A DNA stretch of 64,000 nucleotides from CATQHW01 sp965243545 (lineage in GTDB: Bacteria > Spirochaetota > Spirochaetia > SZUA-6 > Bin103). The stretch spans positions 434,001-498,000 of the forward strand of contig OZ251573.1 in assembly GCA_965243545.1 (NCBI GenBank). Reading direction: 5' to 3'. The notes below the pieces were generated by a model. The model saw only the letters and a program-made list of their open reading frames with translations, was not told the origin of the DNA and ran no database searches. Every line of letters begins with the position of its first letter. The stretch's first letter is position 1. Shown here one piece after another: positions 17,045 through 24,423 of this stretch. A program made the position numbers and the translations under genes.

Positions 17045-18181
17045 ATGAGAGCGGAGAAACTCGGAGATTACGTCGATTTCCTGTACGGCAGGTCACTTCC
17101 CGCCGGCCGGCGGCAAGCCGGTTCGGTGCCGGTGTTCGGTTCGGCGGGGCGGGTCGGCTGGCATGACCAGGCGCTTGTCAAGGGTCCGGGAGTGATTGTC
17201 GGTCGCAAGGGGACTATCGGCGCCGTTCATTGGAGCGACGACGACTTCTACGCGATCGACACCACCTATTACGTCGTTCCAAAGAACGAAGACGAACTTC
17301 GCCGTCGCTATCTCTATTATTTGCTGAACACGCTGCCACTGCGAAACATGAACACGGACGCAGCGGTCCCCGGTCTGAATCGTAGCAATGCGCTGAGTCT
17401 GCACGTGACGATAGCGCCCCCGTCAATACAGGATTCGATCATTGGCATTCTCTCCGCCTACGATCGACTGATTGACAACAATCGCCGCCGGATACTGCTG
17501 TTGGAGCGAGCGGCGCGACTGCTCTACCGGGAGTGGTTCATCAAGCTGCGCTTTCCCGGCCATGAGCAGACTGAAGTCAGGGATGGGCTGCCGATTCGTT
17601 GGGAGCGGATGCGCATCGACGACGTATGCAGGACCGTAGGGGGCGGTACCCCGTCGACTACGCGACCGGAGTATTGGGAAGACGGTAACGTTACCTGGAT
17701 TGTGCCGACGGACGTGACGAGGAATGACTGTCTGGCGTTGATCGACTCGGAGCGAAAGATCACCGAGCAAGGACTCCTTGAGTCGTCCGCTACGATGGTG
17801 CCGCCCGAGACCATCCTCATGACCAGCCGCGCGTCGGTGGGGTACTTCGCCTTGATGGACCGTGAAGTCTGCACCAACCAGGGATTCATCAACATCGTCC
17901 CGCGCGACGCGGCGATGACGACCTATCTGCTCTTCAATCTCATGAGCCGGGTAGAGGAGATTCGCAGCCGCGCCTTGGGCACGACGTACCCTGAGATCAG
18001 CAAGGGACGTTTTCGCACGATGGAGGTGGTGATTCCGGAGAAGCGGATCGTCACGAGATTCGCCGACTTCGCTACGGACGTGATCCGCCAGGTCCGCATA
18101 CTGAAGCGGTCCCAGCTTCAACTTGCGCAAGCGCGTGATCTGCTTTTGCCGCGCCTGATGAGTGGCCGGATTGCGGTGTGA
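17045..18181 (+). CDS. hsdS: Type I restriction-modification specificity subunit HsdS (orphan)
   Basis: A 378-residue protein with two target-recognition domains. The first spans about residues 1-175 (DYVDFLYGRSLPAG, GVIVGRKGTIGAVHWSDDDFYAIDTTYYV) and ends in the long helix ILSAYDRLIDNNRRRILLLERAARLLYREWF. The second opens with RWERMRIDDVCRTVGGGTPST, includes ILMTSRASVGYFA and NQGFINIV, and ends in the distal helix RSQLQLAQARDLLLPRLMSGRI. This is the canonical repeat architecture that reads a bipartite DNA site for HsdM/HsdR. Neither hsdM nor hsdR is present nearby, so the gene is a stranded or donor specificity gene. The start is ATG 17045, where homology starts. Confidence 0.93.
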   Translation: MRAEKLGDYVDFLYGRSLPAGRRQAGSVPVFGSAGRVGWHDQALVKGPGVIVGRKGTIGAVHWSDDDFYAIDTTYYVVPKNEDELRRRYLYYLLNTLPLRNMNTDAAVPGLNRSNALSLHVTIAPPSIQDSIIGILSAYDRLIDNNRRRILLLERAARLLYREWFIKLRFPGHEQTEVRDGLPIRWERMRIDDVCRTVGGGTPSTTRPEYWEDGNVTWIVPTDVTRNDCLALIDSERKITEQGLLESSATMVPPETILMTSRASVGYFALMDREVCTNQGFINIVPRDAAMTTYLLFNLMSRVEEIRSRALGTTYPEISKGRFRTMEVVIPEKRIVTRFADFATDVIRQVRILKRSQLQLAQARDLLLPRLMSGRIAV

Positions 18182-18478
18182 GGGCTGCACAGGATCCGGG
18201 AGGCGCCAAGTGGGAGCCAGGTCGCGAGGATGCGTAACTGACGCACTGAAAAGCGGATATGAGAGATCACGGCAGACGCCGCGCGGCGCCGCGGCGCCAC
18301 GTCAGGCACCAAGCCGAGGCGCGCCACGAGAATGGCGGATGAGTTTGGTTCCGGCGGGCCGGCGATTGACACGCCGGCCCGCAGCCGATACGCTCCGGTA
18401 CTCAACAGGCGCCGCGGGCGGCTGACCGACAGAGGAGTATCGTCTTGCATCTTACCCCCCCCCCCAAGAGTTTCCGGA
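18182..18478 (+). promoter_or_regulatory. Upstream region of lipoprotein A: promoter, operator-like palindrome, poly-C tract
   Basis: This gap contains no convincing gene up to the promoter. TTGACA at 18366-18371 and TACGCT at 18389-18394 are 17 bases apart. TTGACA sits in the loop of a perfect inverted repeat (GGGCCGGCG at 18356-18364, CGCCGGCCC at 18372-18380), a likely operator. The leader then has AGAGGAG (18431-18437), a TTG at 18445 at ideal distance, and an uninterrupted run of 11 C at 18455-18465, 13 bases before the ATG of the lipoprotein. The same arrangement precedes the second lipoprotein. Confidence 0.7.
18455..18465. repeat. Poly-C tract, 11 bases
   Basis: A homopolymeric run of 11 C between the promoter/Shine-Dalgarno region and the start codon of lipoprotein A. 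Runs of this length are slippage-prone in bacteria. The TTG at 18445 would be in frame with the lipoprotein only if the tract had 10 or 13 C, so at 11 C it is out of frame. Confidence 0.9.
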
Positions 18479-20038
18479 ATGAACCGGTTTTTGTTACTGG
18501 CGGCACTCGCCGGTATCGCACTGGCCATGACCGCGTGCGGCCCGGCCACGCCTACCACGACCGCGGGGACCGGCGCGGGCGCCGGAGCAGGCGGCGGCAG
18601 CGAGCCGCCGGCCGCGCCGACGACGCCCCCCGACCCAGACCCGCCGCCGGCTCCGCCTGAGCCGGACAAGAGCTGGGAGCTCGAAGCGGACCACTTCGGA
18701 GACGACGACGCGACCATCTGGACGCAGACCTCCAACCGGTCGGCGCCGTTCGCGTGGGACCGGATCACCGCCGCCAACCGCGACGCCGTGACCGTTTCGG
18801 TCGGCGGGCAGCCGCTGCCGATCGACAACGTCTCGTATGAACCGGCCTTCGCCTCCGACTTGAGCGGCGCGGAGTGGCGGCTCACCGCCGAGGTGACCGA
18901 GGGAGCGGTGGTGCTGGTGCTCACCGCCGAGAATCAGCGGCGCGTCTCGGACCGGGTGCGCGCCATCGAGCTGACGAACGGCGGGACCGGCTACACCTCC
19001 GCCCCCACCGTCTCGTTCACCGGAGTCCACGCCAACCCGGCGCAGGCCACGGCGACCGCCGCCGATCAGGTCGTCTCCGTCACCATCACGAACGGCGGAA
19101 ACGGCTACGTCGAAACCGACACCCGCCTGTCCCCGATCAGCCCGCTATACGACATCACCTTTTCCGGCGGCAACCCCAGCTTCCACGCGGCCGCCACGGT
19201 GCGCGCGCTCGCCACCACCGTCGGCGGCGTGACCATCGGAGGCACCAACAGCGGCTATACCTCCGTCCCCACCATCACTTTTTCCACCGGCGCGGGCAAC
19301 CCGGGCACGGGCGCCACCGCGACGGCGGTGGGGCCGACCGGACTCAGGACGATCGCGTTCGCCAATGGAGGAAGCGGTTACACGGGGGACACAACCGTCA
19401 CGTGCCCGACGCCGACCGGCGGCCGTGCGGCAACCGGAACCGGGCACGTGACCAGTGGCCCCGTAACGTCAGTAACGGTCACCGACCCGGGACTCGGCTA
19501 CACCACCGCCCAAATCTGTACCTTTGGGAGCCCGCAATCCGGCACGGGCTCCCAGGCGACCGGTACCCTCACGGGTACGGTCGTGGAAGACAGCGTAACC
19601 AGCGTGACGATTACGCACCCGGGGGTCGGCTACAGCTCGCCTCCCACCTGCACGATCACCGGAACGGCGACCTGCACGTCCGACTATGGAACCGGGATGT
19701 GGCCCGACTCCGTGGTCATCACGAACCCGGGGGGCGACTACCTGACGGTCCCGACCGTGGAGTTTCCGGAGCCGCAAGACGCCAACGGCATCCGCGCGCA
19801 GGGGACGGCGGTGCTGACCGACAAGGTGACGTCGATCACGCTCACGGACGGCGGCAGCGGCTACCGGGCGGCCCCGACCGTGCAAATCACGGGCGGCGGC
19901 GGCAACGACGACGCGACCGCCGTGGCCAAGCTGGCGGAGTCCGGCTACACCGAGTTCGACAACCTGTACTGGGCGCGCCAGACCCTCTACGGCAAGGAAC
20001 TGGTGATCGAGATCGCCGAGGAGGAAACCGGGAGCTGA
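18479..20038 (+). CDS. Repeat-rich surface lipoprotein A
   Basis: A 519-residue predicted lipoprotein. The signal peptide ends in a lipobox (LAMTAC, lipidated Cys at residue 20). A flexible Thr/Gly/Ala/Pro-rich linker follows (to about residue 60), then a ~100-residue conserved domain (ELEADHFGDDDATIW, ITAANRDAVTVSVGGQPL). From about residue 160 there are roughly eight imperfect 35-45-residue units with the pattern VxSVTITNGGxGYTxxPTVxF, rich in Gly/Thr and probably beta-stranded. The C-terminus is YWARQTLYGKELVIEIAEE. Compared with lipoprotein B, both ends are nearly identical and the central repeats differ strongly. The ATG 18479 has no good ribosome site of its own; expression may depend on the upstream poly-C tract. 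The function is unknown; a surface-exposed role is inference. Confidence 0.82.
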   Translation: MNRFLLLAALAGIALAMTACGPATPTTTAGTGAGAGAGGGSEPPAAPTTPPDPDPPPAPPEPDKSWELEADHFGDDDATIWTQTSNRSAPFAWDRITAANRDAVTVSVGGQPLPIDNVSYEPAFASDLSGAEWRLTAEVTEGAVVLVLTAENQRRVSDRVRAIELTNGGTGYTSAPTVSFTGVHANPAQATATAADQVVSVTITNGGNGYVETDTRLSPISPLYDITFSGGNPSFHAAATVRALATTVGGVTIGGTNSGYTSVPTITFSTGAGNPGTGATATAVGPTGLRTIAFANGGSGYTGDTTVTCPTPTGGRAATGTGHVTSGPVTSVTVTDPGLGYTTAQICTFGSPQSGTGSQATGTLTGTVVEDSVTSVTITHPGVGYSSPPTCTITGTATCTSDYGTGMWPDSVVITNPGGDYLTVPTVEFPEPQDANGIRAQGTAVLTDKVTSITLTDGGSGYRAAPTVQITGGGGNDDATAVAKLAESGYTEFDNLYWARQTLYGKELVIEIAEEETGS

Positions 20039-20338
20039 CGCGCCGCGCGCCGCCGGCCGGGGCCGTGGTGCGGCGTACGCGTCCGCCGGCGAGGCGACGC
20101 GGTGCACCGGCACCGCCTGGCGGTCTCGGCAGGCGCCGTTGCGAGCGCTCCGGGGCAACGGTACGATGCAGTCGATGGTCCGGCGCGGCTGCCGACCGGC
20201 ATCCGACCTATCGGGGCCGAAAGTCCGCGCGTCGCACCGTGAGCAGCGTGAAGAACGCTCCGCGTGCCGCAGGAGATGCGTCCCGAAGCCGCTTCCGCGC
20301 CAATTGCGCTTTATCGTGCGCTTGAATGAGCTCGCTCT
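20039..20338. other. Intergenic mosaic after lipoprotein A
   Basis: This ~300-base gap starts with the GC-rich inverted-repeat sequence that follows every lipoprotein tail in the region, likely a terminator. It then carries a copy of the promoter and first codons of the AAA-ATPase gene found intact at 21 kb (see 20139-20230). The remaining ~110 bases show no gene that I can support. Confidence 0.6.
20139..20230 (+). pseudogene. Truncated copy of the AAA-ATPase promoter and 5' end
   Basis: TTGCGA at 20139-20144, a 17-base spacer, TACGAT at 20162-20167 and, 7 bases on, ATG 20175 followed by GTC CGG reproduce the promoter and first codons of the intact gene starting at 21027 almost base for base. 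The similarity decays after about 15 codons, and the reading frame leads nowhere. It is a decayed duplicate of the 5' end only. Confidence 0.75.
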
Positions 20339-20743
20339 TCACGAAGCTGACGCGGTGCTCGTAGTCAGCCGAGTGCCGCTGTTCCTACGGCGCTCGGTTA
20401 CGGTCACAACGTAGACGTTCCAGTCGTCGACCTTGCTCCCTACGAGCCGTCGCCGCAAATCCTCGGTGGCGCTCAGCGCCTCGTCCGAGGGGTAGTCCTC
20501 TACGTCGAAGTCCGCGTCGAGATCAAGCACCACCGCGAACACGAAGATCAGGCTGCCGCTGCTGCCGGTCCGGGTGGTCCATTCGGCGTCGTACGCCGGC
20601 GAGTCCGGCGGCCGGCTCGCCGCGAACTCCCTGGAGATCCGCTCCGCGTCCTGCTCCGCGGCGCGGAACGCCGCCGCCCTGGCCTCGGCAGCTCTGAGTT
20701 CGGCCTGTTCAGCCTGCCACGTGTCCGAGCTTGCGTAGCTCAT
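20339..20743 (-). CDS. Hypothetical protein with N-terminal helix
   Basis: A 134-residue protein I do not recognise. The first ~50 residues are Ala/Glu/Arg-rich and probably a long helix (WQAEQAELRAAEARAAAFRAAEQDAERI). The rest has alternating hydrophobic segments (SLIFVFAVVLDLDADF, DDWNVYVVTVTERRR) that look like a small alpha/beta domain. There is no signal peptide; the hydrophobic stretch is short and followed by acidic residues. The start at 20743 is supported by a -10 box TACACT ending 6 bases upstream, with TTGCTT 16 bases before it. It lies between lipoprotein A and the AAA-ATPase gene, on the opposite strand. Confidence 0.55.
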   Translation of the reverse strand: MSYASSDTWQAEQAELRAAEARAAAFRAAEQDAERISREFAASRPPDSPAYDAEWTTRTGSSGSLIFVFAVVLDLDADFDVEDYPSDEALSATEDLRRRLVGSKVDDWNVYVVTVTERRRNSGTRLTTSTASAS

Positions 20744-20749
20744 GTTCCC

Positions 20750-20777
20750 AGTGTACCCGTCCGGTCCTCCGAAGCAA
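20750..20777 (-). promoter_or_regulatory. Leaderless-type promoter of the hypothetical gene
   Basis: On the minus strand, TTGCTT (20777-20772), a 16-base spacer, TACACT (20755-20750) and 6 bases to ATG 20743. Transcription would start at about the start codon. Confidence 0.55.
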
Positions 20778-20825
20778 ACAGGCTGCATTCGAGGCCTCAC
20801 GCCGCCGGGCCAGTTCGCCCCGGGC

Positions 20826-20899
20826 TTGTACTGGGCGCGCCAGACGCTCTACGGCAAGGAGCTGGTGATCGAGATCGCCGAGGAGGAACCGGGAGCTGA
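20826..20899 (+). repeat. Detached copy of the lipoprotein 3' end
   Basis: Sequence encoding LYWARQTLYGKELVIEIAEEE plus the following GC-rich terminator-like segment, a near-exact copy of the last codons of lipoproteins A and B, without the rest of the gene. The stop codon seen in the lipoproteins is lost, so the frame runs on toward the AAA-ATPase gene. It probably marks a third, deleted lipoprotein gene or a recombination scar. Confidence 0.8.
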
Positions 20900-21013
20900 C
20901 GCGCCGCGCGCCGCCGGCCGGGTGAGCGCGGCGCGCCGCGGCCCCGGCCGGCTCAAACGCGCGCTGGCGTCGCATGGCGGCAGGCGGGCGTTGCGAGTGC
21001 TCCGGGGCAACGG

Positions 21014-21019
21014 TAAGAT
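21014..21019 (+). promoter_or_regulatory. Promoter -10 box of the AAA-ATPase gene
   Basis: TAAGAT at 21014-21019 lies 17 bases after TTGCGA (20991-20996) and 7 bases before ATG 21027. This decides the start at 21027 rather than the ATG at 21018, which is part of the -10 region, and implies a leaderless transcript. Confidence 0.55.
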
Positions 21020-21026
21020 GAAATCG

Positions 21027-22574
21027 ATGGTCCGGCGCAGGCTGCCCACCGGCATCCAGACGTTCCGCACGCTCCGGGAGCGGAACTGTTACTACGTGGA
21101 CAAGACCGCCTACGTCGAACGGTTGCTCGACGGGGGCGCGCACTATTTCCTGTCGCGGCCGCGGCGGTTCGGCAAGAGCCTGTTTCTGGACACGCTGAAG
21201 GAGCTGTTCGAGGGCAGCGAGGCGTTGTTCCGGGGACTCCACCTCCACGCCCGCCACGACTGGTCGGTGCGCCATCCGGTGGTGCGGCTCAGCTTCGGCG
21301 GCGGCAATTTCGGCGAGCCGGGGTACGTGCATACCAACGTACTGGCGCAGTTGGAGGACGCCGCGGAGGAGGCCGGCGTGGAAGCGCGCTACGCCACCGC
21401 GCCGGATCGGTTCCGCCGCCTGCTCAGGACGCTGCACCGGCGCACCGGGCAGCAGGCGGTGGTGCTGGTGGACGAGTACGACAAGCCGATCCTGGACGCG
21501 CTGGAAACGCCCGAAGTAGCCCGCGCCAACCGCGACTTCCTGCGCGGTCTGTACGGGGTGATCAAGGACAGTGAAGCGCACGTGCGCTTCACCTTCCTGA
21601 CCGGGGTGAGCAAGTTCTCCAAGGTGAGCCTGTTCTCCGACCTCAACAACCTCACCGACCTCACGCTGGATGGGCGCTACTCGGCGATCTGCGGCTACAC
21701 CGAGGCCGATCTGGATAGCGTGTTCGCCCCGGAGCTGCCCGGGCTGGACCGCGAGCGCATCCGCGAGTGGTACAACGGTTACTGCTGGCTAGGCGACGAG
21801 AAGGTGTACAACCCGTTTGACCTGCTGCTGCTGTTCGACAGCGGCAAGTTCAAGCCCCACTGGTTCGAGACCGGCTCGCCGAGGTTCCTGGTCGACACGC
21901 TGATCGAGCGGCAGGTCTCCGCCGTTTCGCTGCACGAGATGGGGGGCACCGAGGACCTGCTGTCGGCGTTCGACGTGGAGGAGATAGGCACCGAGGCGCT
22001 GCTGTTCCAGACCGGCTATCTGACGATCACGGAGGAGGAGGAACTGGACGGCGAGCCGCTGTACCGGCTCGGCTATCCGAACCGGGAAGTGCGGCAGAGC
22101 CTGAACCGGGTGCTGTTGCGCCGCCTGGCGCCGGACGCCCGCGAGCAGACGGCGGACAGAATCCGCTTGGCGCGCCTGCTGAAAGCGGCCGATTGGGCGG
22201 GGTTGCAGGAGCTGTTCCACGCCTTCTTTGCGATCATCCCGTATGAATGGCACGTCAACAACGACATCGCGCGTTACGAGGGGTACTACGCCAGCGTGTT
22301 CTACTCCTACTTGGCGGCGTTGGGGTACGAGATCACGGTGGAGGATTCGAGCGCCGGCGGGCGGCTGGACATGGCGGTGCGCACCGGCGGCCACGTCTAC
22401 CTGTTCGAGTTCAAGGTGACGGAGCAGGCGGGTGAGGGGGCAGCGCTGGCGCAGTTGCGGGAGCGGGACTACGCCGCCAAGTACCGGGGCCGGGGCGAAC
22501 CCATTCACCTGATCGGCGTGGAGTTCAGCCGCCAGACGCGCAACGTCACCGCCTTCGAGGTGGCCGCCGGCTGA
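21027..22574 (+). CDS. AAA-ATPase-like / PD-(D/E)XK nuclease-like protein (DUF1703 type)
   Basis: A 515-residue protein combining the AAA-ATPase-like domain (PF09820 type) with a C-terminal PD-(D/E)XK domain (PF08011 type). The N-terminus PTGIQTFRTLRERNCYYVDKT is diagnostic. The P-loop variant is SRPRRFGKSLF, Walker B is VVLVDEYDKPILDA, and KFSKVSLFSDLNNLTDLTLD is conserved. The nuclease-like end carries GGRLDMAVRTGGHVYLFEFKV with the D and ExK residues. The family is often multi-copy in host-associated bacteria, with unproven roles in DNA processing or conflict. The gene sits between the two lipoproteins and is preceded by a detached lipoprotein tail. Confidence 0.9.
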   Translation: MVRRRLPTGIQTFRTLRERNCYYVDKTAYVERLLDGGAHYFLSRPRRFGKSLFLDTLKELFEGSEALFRGLHLHARHDWSVRHPVVRLSFGGGNFGEPGYVHTNVLAQLEDAAEEAGVEARYATAPDRFRRLLRTLHRRTGQQAVVLVDEYDKPILDALETPEVARANRDFLRGLYGVIKDSEAHVRFTFLTGVSKFSKVSLFSDLNNLTDLTLDGRYSAICGYTEADLDSVFAPELPGLDRERIREWYNGYCWLGDEKVYNPFDLLLLFDSGKFKPHWFETGSPRFLVDTLIERQVSAVSLHEMGGTEDLLSAFDVEEIGTEALLFQTGYLTITEEEELDGEPLYRLGYPNREVRQSLNRVLLRRLAPDAREQTADRIRLARLLKAADWAGLQELFHAFFAIIPYEWHVNNDIARYEGYYASVFYSYLAALGYEITVEDSSAGGRLDMAVRTGGHVYLFEFKVTEQAGEGAALAQLRERDYAAKYRGRGEPIHLIGVEFSRQTRNVTAFEVAAG

Positions 22575-22790
22575 CCGCGGCCGCCAAGGCGTACTACGGG
22601 CGTACCCCGGACCGCACCGCAGCCCGCTCGGCGCGCCGTTCGATCTCCGGGTGGGTTTCGGCGGGCCGGCGATTGACACGCCGGGCCGTAGCCGGCACGC
22701 TCCGGTACTCAGGCAGGCGCCGCGGGCGGCTGACAGACAGAGGAGTATCGTCTTGCATCTTACCCCCCCCCCCCCCCCGGAAGTTCCGGA
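22575..22790 (+). promoter_or_regulatory. Upstream region of lipoprotein B: promoter and leader
   Basis: This is a second copy of the lipoprotein A upstream region. TTGACA at 22673-22678 and CACGCT at 22696-22701 are 17 bases apart. The palindrome around TTGACA is reduced to 6-bp arms (CCGGCG/CGCCGG), and the -10 first base is C rather than T, so this promoter may be weaker. The leader contains the same Shine-Dalgarno-like AGAGGAG and TTG, then the poly-C tract and ATG 22791. Confidence 0.65.
22763..22778. repeat. Poly-C tract, 16 bases
   Basis: An uninterrupted run of 16 C, 12 bases before the start codon of lipoprotein B. The homologous tract of lipoprotein A has 11, a direct sign that the length changes. 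The upstream TTG at 22753 would be in frame with the lipoprotein at 14 or 17 C, so at 16 it is out of frame. Confidence 0.9.
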
Positions 22791-24353
22791 ATGAAACGGT
22801 TTCTGTTACTGGCGGCGCTCGCCGGTATCGCACTGGCCATGACCGCGTGCGGCCCGGCCACGCCCACCACGACCGCGGGGACCGGCGCGGGCGGTGGGGC
22901 AGGCGGCGCCAGCGAGCCGCCGGCCGCGCCGACGCAGACCCCTGACCCGGACCCGCCGCCGGATCCGCCGGAGCCGGACAAGAGCTGGGAGCTCGAAGCG
23001 GACCACTTCGGAGACGACGACGCGACCATCTGGACGCAGACCTCCAACCGGTCGGCGCCGTTCGCGTGGGACCGGATCACCGCCGCCAACCGCGACGCGG
23101 TGACCGTTTCGGTCGGCGGGCAGCCGCTGCCGATCGACAACGTCTCGTATGAGCCGGCCTTCGCTTCCGACGTGAGCGGCGCGGAGTGGCGGCTCACCGC
23201 CGAGGTGACCGAGGGAGAGGTGGTGCTGGTGCTCACCGCCGAAAATCAGCGGCGCGTCTCGGACCGGGTGCGCTCCATCACGCTGACGGACGGCGGGACC
23301 GGCTACACCTCCGCCCCCACCGTCTCGTTCACCGGAGTCCACGCCAACCCCGCGGTCGCCACGGCGACCGCCGCCGATCAGGTCGCCTCTATCGCCATGA
23401 CGAACGGCGGGATGGGCTATGAATTATCCCCGGCCTTCGTCCGAAACTACGTCGTTACGTTTGTCAGCCAACCGGGCGACCCGGGCAGCGGCGCGGCCGC
23501 CGTGGCGAGCGTGCGATCCACCACCGTCGGGGGGGCGAGCATAAATTCCGCGAACAGGGGCAGCGGGTACACCTCCGTCCCTGCCGTCACCTTTACCGCC
23601 CAATCGGGCAACCCGGAGGGCATGGGCGCCGCCGGCGTCGCGGTGGGGCCGACCGGACTCAGGACGATCGCGGTCGCGACTGGGGGAGCCGGCTACACGT
23701 CGCCGCCAACCGTTACGTGCCCGACGCCGAGTGGCGGCCGTGCGGCAACCGGAACCGCGGTGCTGAGCGGTAGTAGTGTATCCTCAGTAACGGTCACCGA
23801 CCCGGGACTCGGCTACACCGGCACTGTTCTCTGTAGCTTTCAGAACTCCGGCACCGTCGAGGCGACCGGCGGCGCATCGACCATTGAGGACCGGGTACTC
23901 AGCGTGCGGATTACGAACCCCGGGCACGGCTACACGGTACTCCCCGATTGTGCGATCGCGGCCCCGGGCACGGGCGTCACCGCGACCTGCACGACCGATT
24001 ATGGAGACGGTATTTACCCCCCGACCATAGTCATCACGAACCCGGGGAGCGGCTACGCGGCGGCCCCGGACGTGGAGTTTCCGGAGCCGCAAAACGCCAA
24101 CGGCATCCGCGCGCAGGGGACGGCGGTGATGACCGACAAGGTGACGTCGATCACGCTCACGGACGGCGGCAGCGGCTACCGGGCGGCCCCGACCGTGCAG
24201 ATTACCGGCGGCGGCGGCAACGACGACGCGACCGCCGTGGCCAAGCTGGCGTCGTCCGGCTACACCGAGTTCGACAACCTGTACTGGGCGCGTCAGACCC
24301 TCTACGGCAAGGAAATGGTGATCGAAATCGCAGAGGAGGAAACGGGGAGCTGA
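22791..24353 (+). CDS. Repeat-rich surface lipoprotein B
   Basis: A 520-residue paralogue of lipoprotein A, starting MKRFLLLAALAGIALAMTAC with the lipidated Cys at residue 20. The linker and the ~100-residue N-terminal domain are nearly identical to A, as are the last ~100 residues (from about DANGIRAQGTAV). In between, the repeat units (for example VASIAMTNGGMGYELSP and SVRITNPGHGYTVLP) differ in sequence and length. Extra cysteines occur in some units (CPTPSGG, CSFQNSG, CAIAAPG, CTTDYG). The pattern of constant ends and a variable centre suggests diversification under selection or by recombination. The gene is convergent with the Uma2 cluster; the shared GC-rich segment after the stop probably terminates both. 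Confidence 0.82.
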   Translation: MKRFLLLAALAGIALAMTACGPATPTTTAGTGAGGGAGGASEPPAAPTQTPDPDPPPDPPEPDKSWELEADHFGDDDATIWTQTSNRSAPFAWDRITAANRDAVTVSVGGQPLPIDNVSYEPAFASDVSGAEWRLTAEVTEGEVVLVLTAENQRRVSDRVRSITLTDGGTGYTSAPTVSFTGVHANPAVATATAADQVASIAMTNGGMGYELSPAFVRNYVVTFVSQPGDPGSGAAAVASVRSTTVGGASINSANRGSGYTSVPAVTFTAQSGNPEGMGAAGVAVGPTGLRTIAVATGGAGYTSPPTVTCPTPSGGRAATGTAVLSGSSVSSVTVTDPGLGYTGTVLCSFQNSGTVEATGGASTIEDRVLSVRITNPGHGYTVLPDCAIAAPGTGVTATCTTDYGDGIYPPTIVITNPGSGYAAAPDVEFPEPQNANGIRAQGTAVMTDKVTSITLTDGGSGYRAAPTVQITGGGGNDDATAVAKLASSGYTEFDNLYWARQTLYGKEMVIEIAEEETGS

Positions 24354-24423
24354 CGCGACGCGCGCCGCCGGCCGGGTGAGCGCGGCGCGCCGCGGCCCCG
24401 CCGGCTCGAAGGCGGCCGCGTGT

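Noticed and set aside
17045..18181. A complete type I restriction-modification system
   Set aside because: Only hsdS is present; no hsdM or hsdR in the window.
20742..21026. N-terminal extension of the AAA-ATPase through the lipoprotein tail
   Set aside because: The open frame is continuous, but it consists of a copied lipoprotein tail and GC-rich terminator, and a promoter lies directly before ATG 21027.
22575..22672. A small gene before the lipoprotein B promoter
   Set aside because: No start signal or conserved residues; the frame is open only because of base composition.
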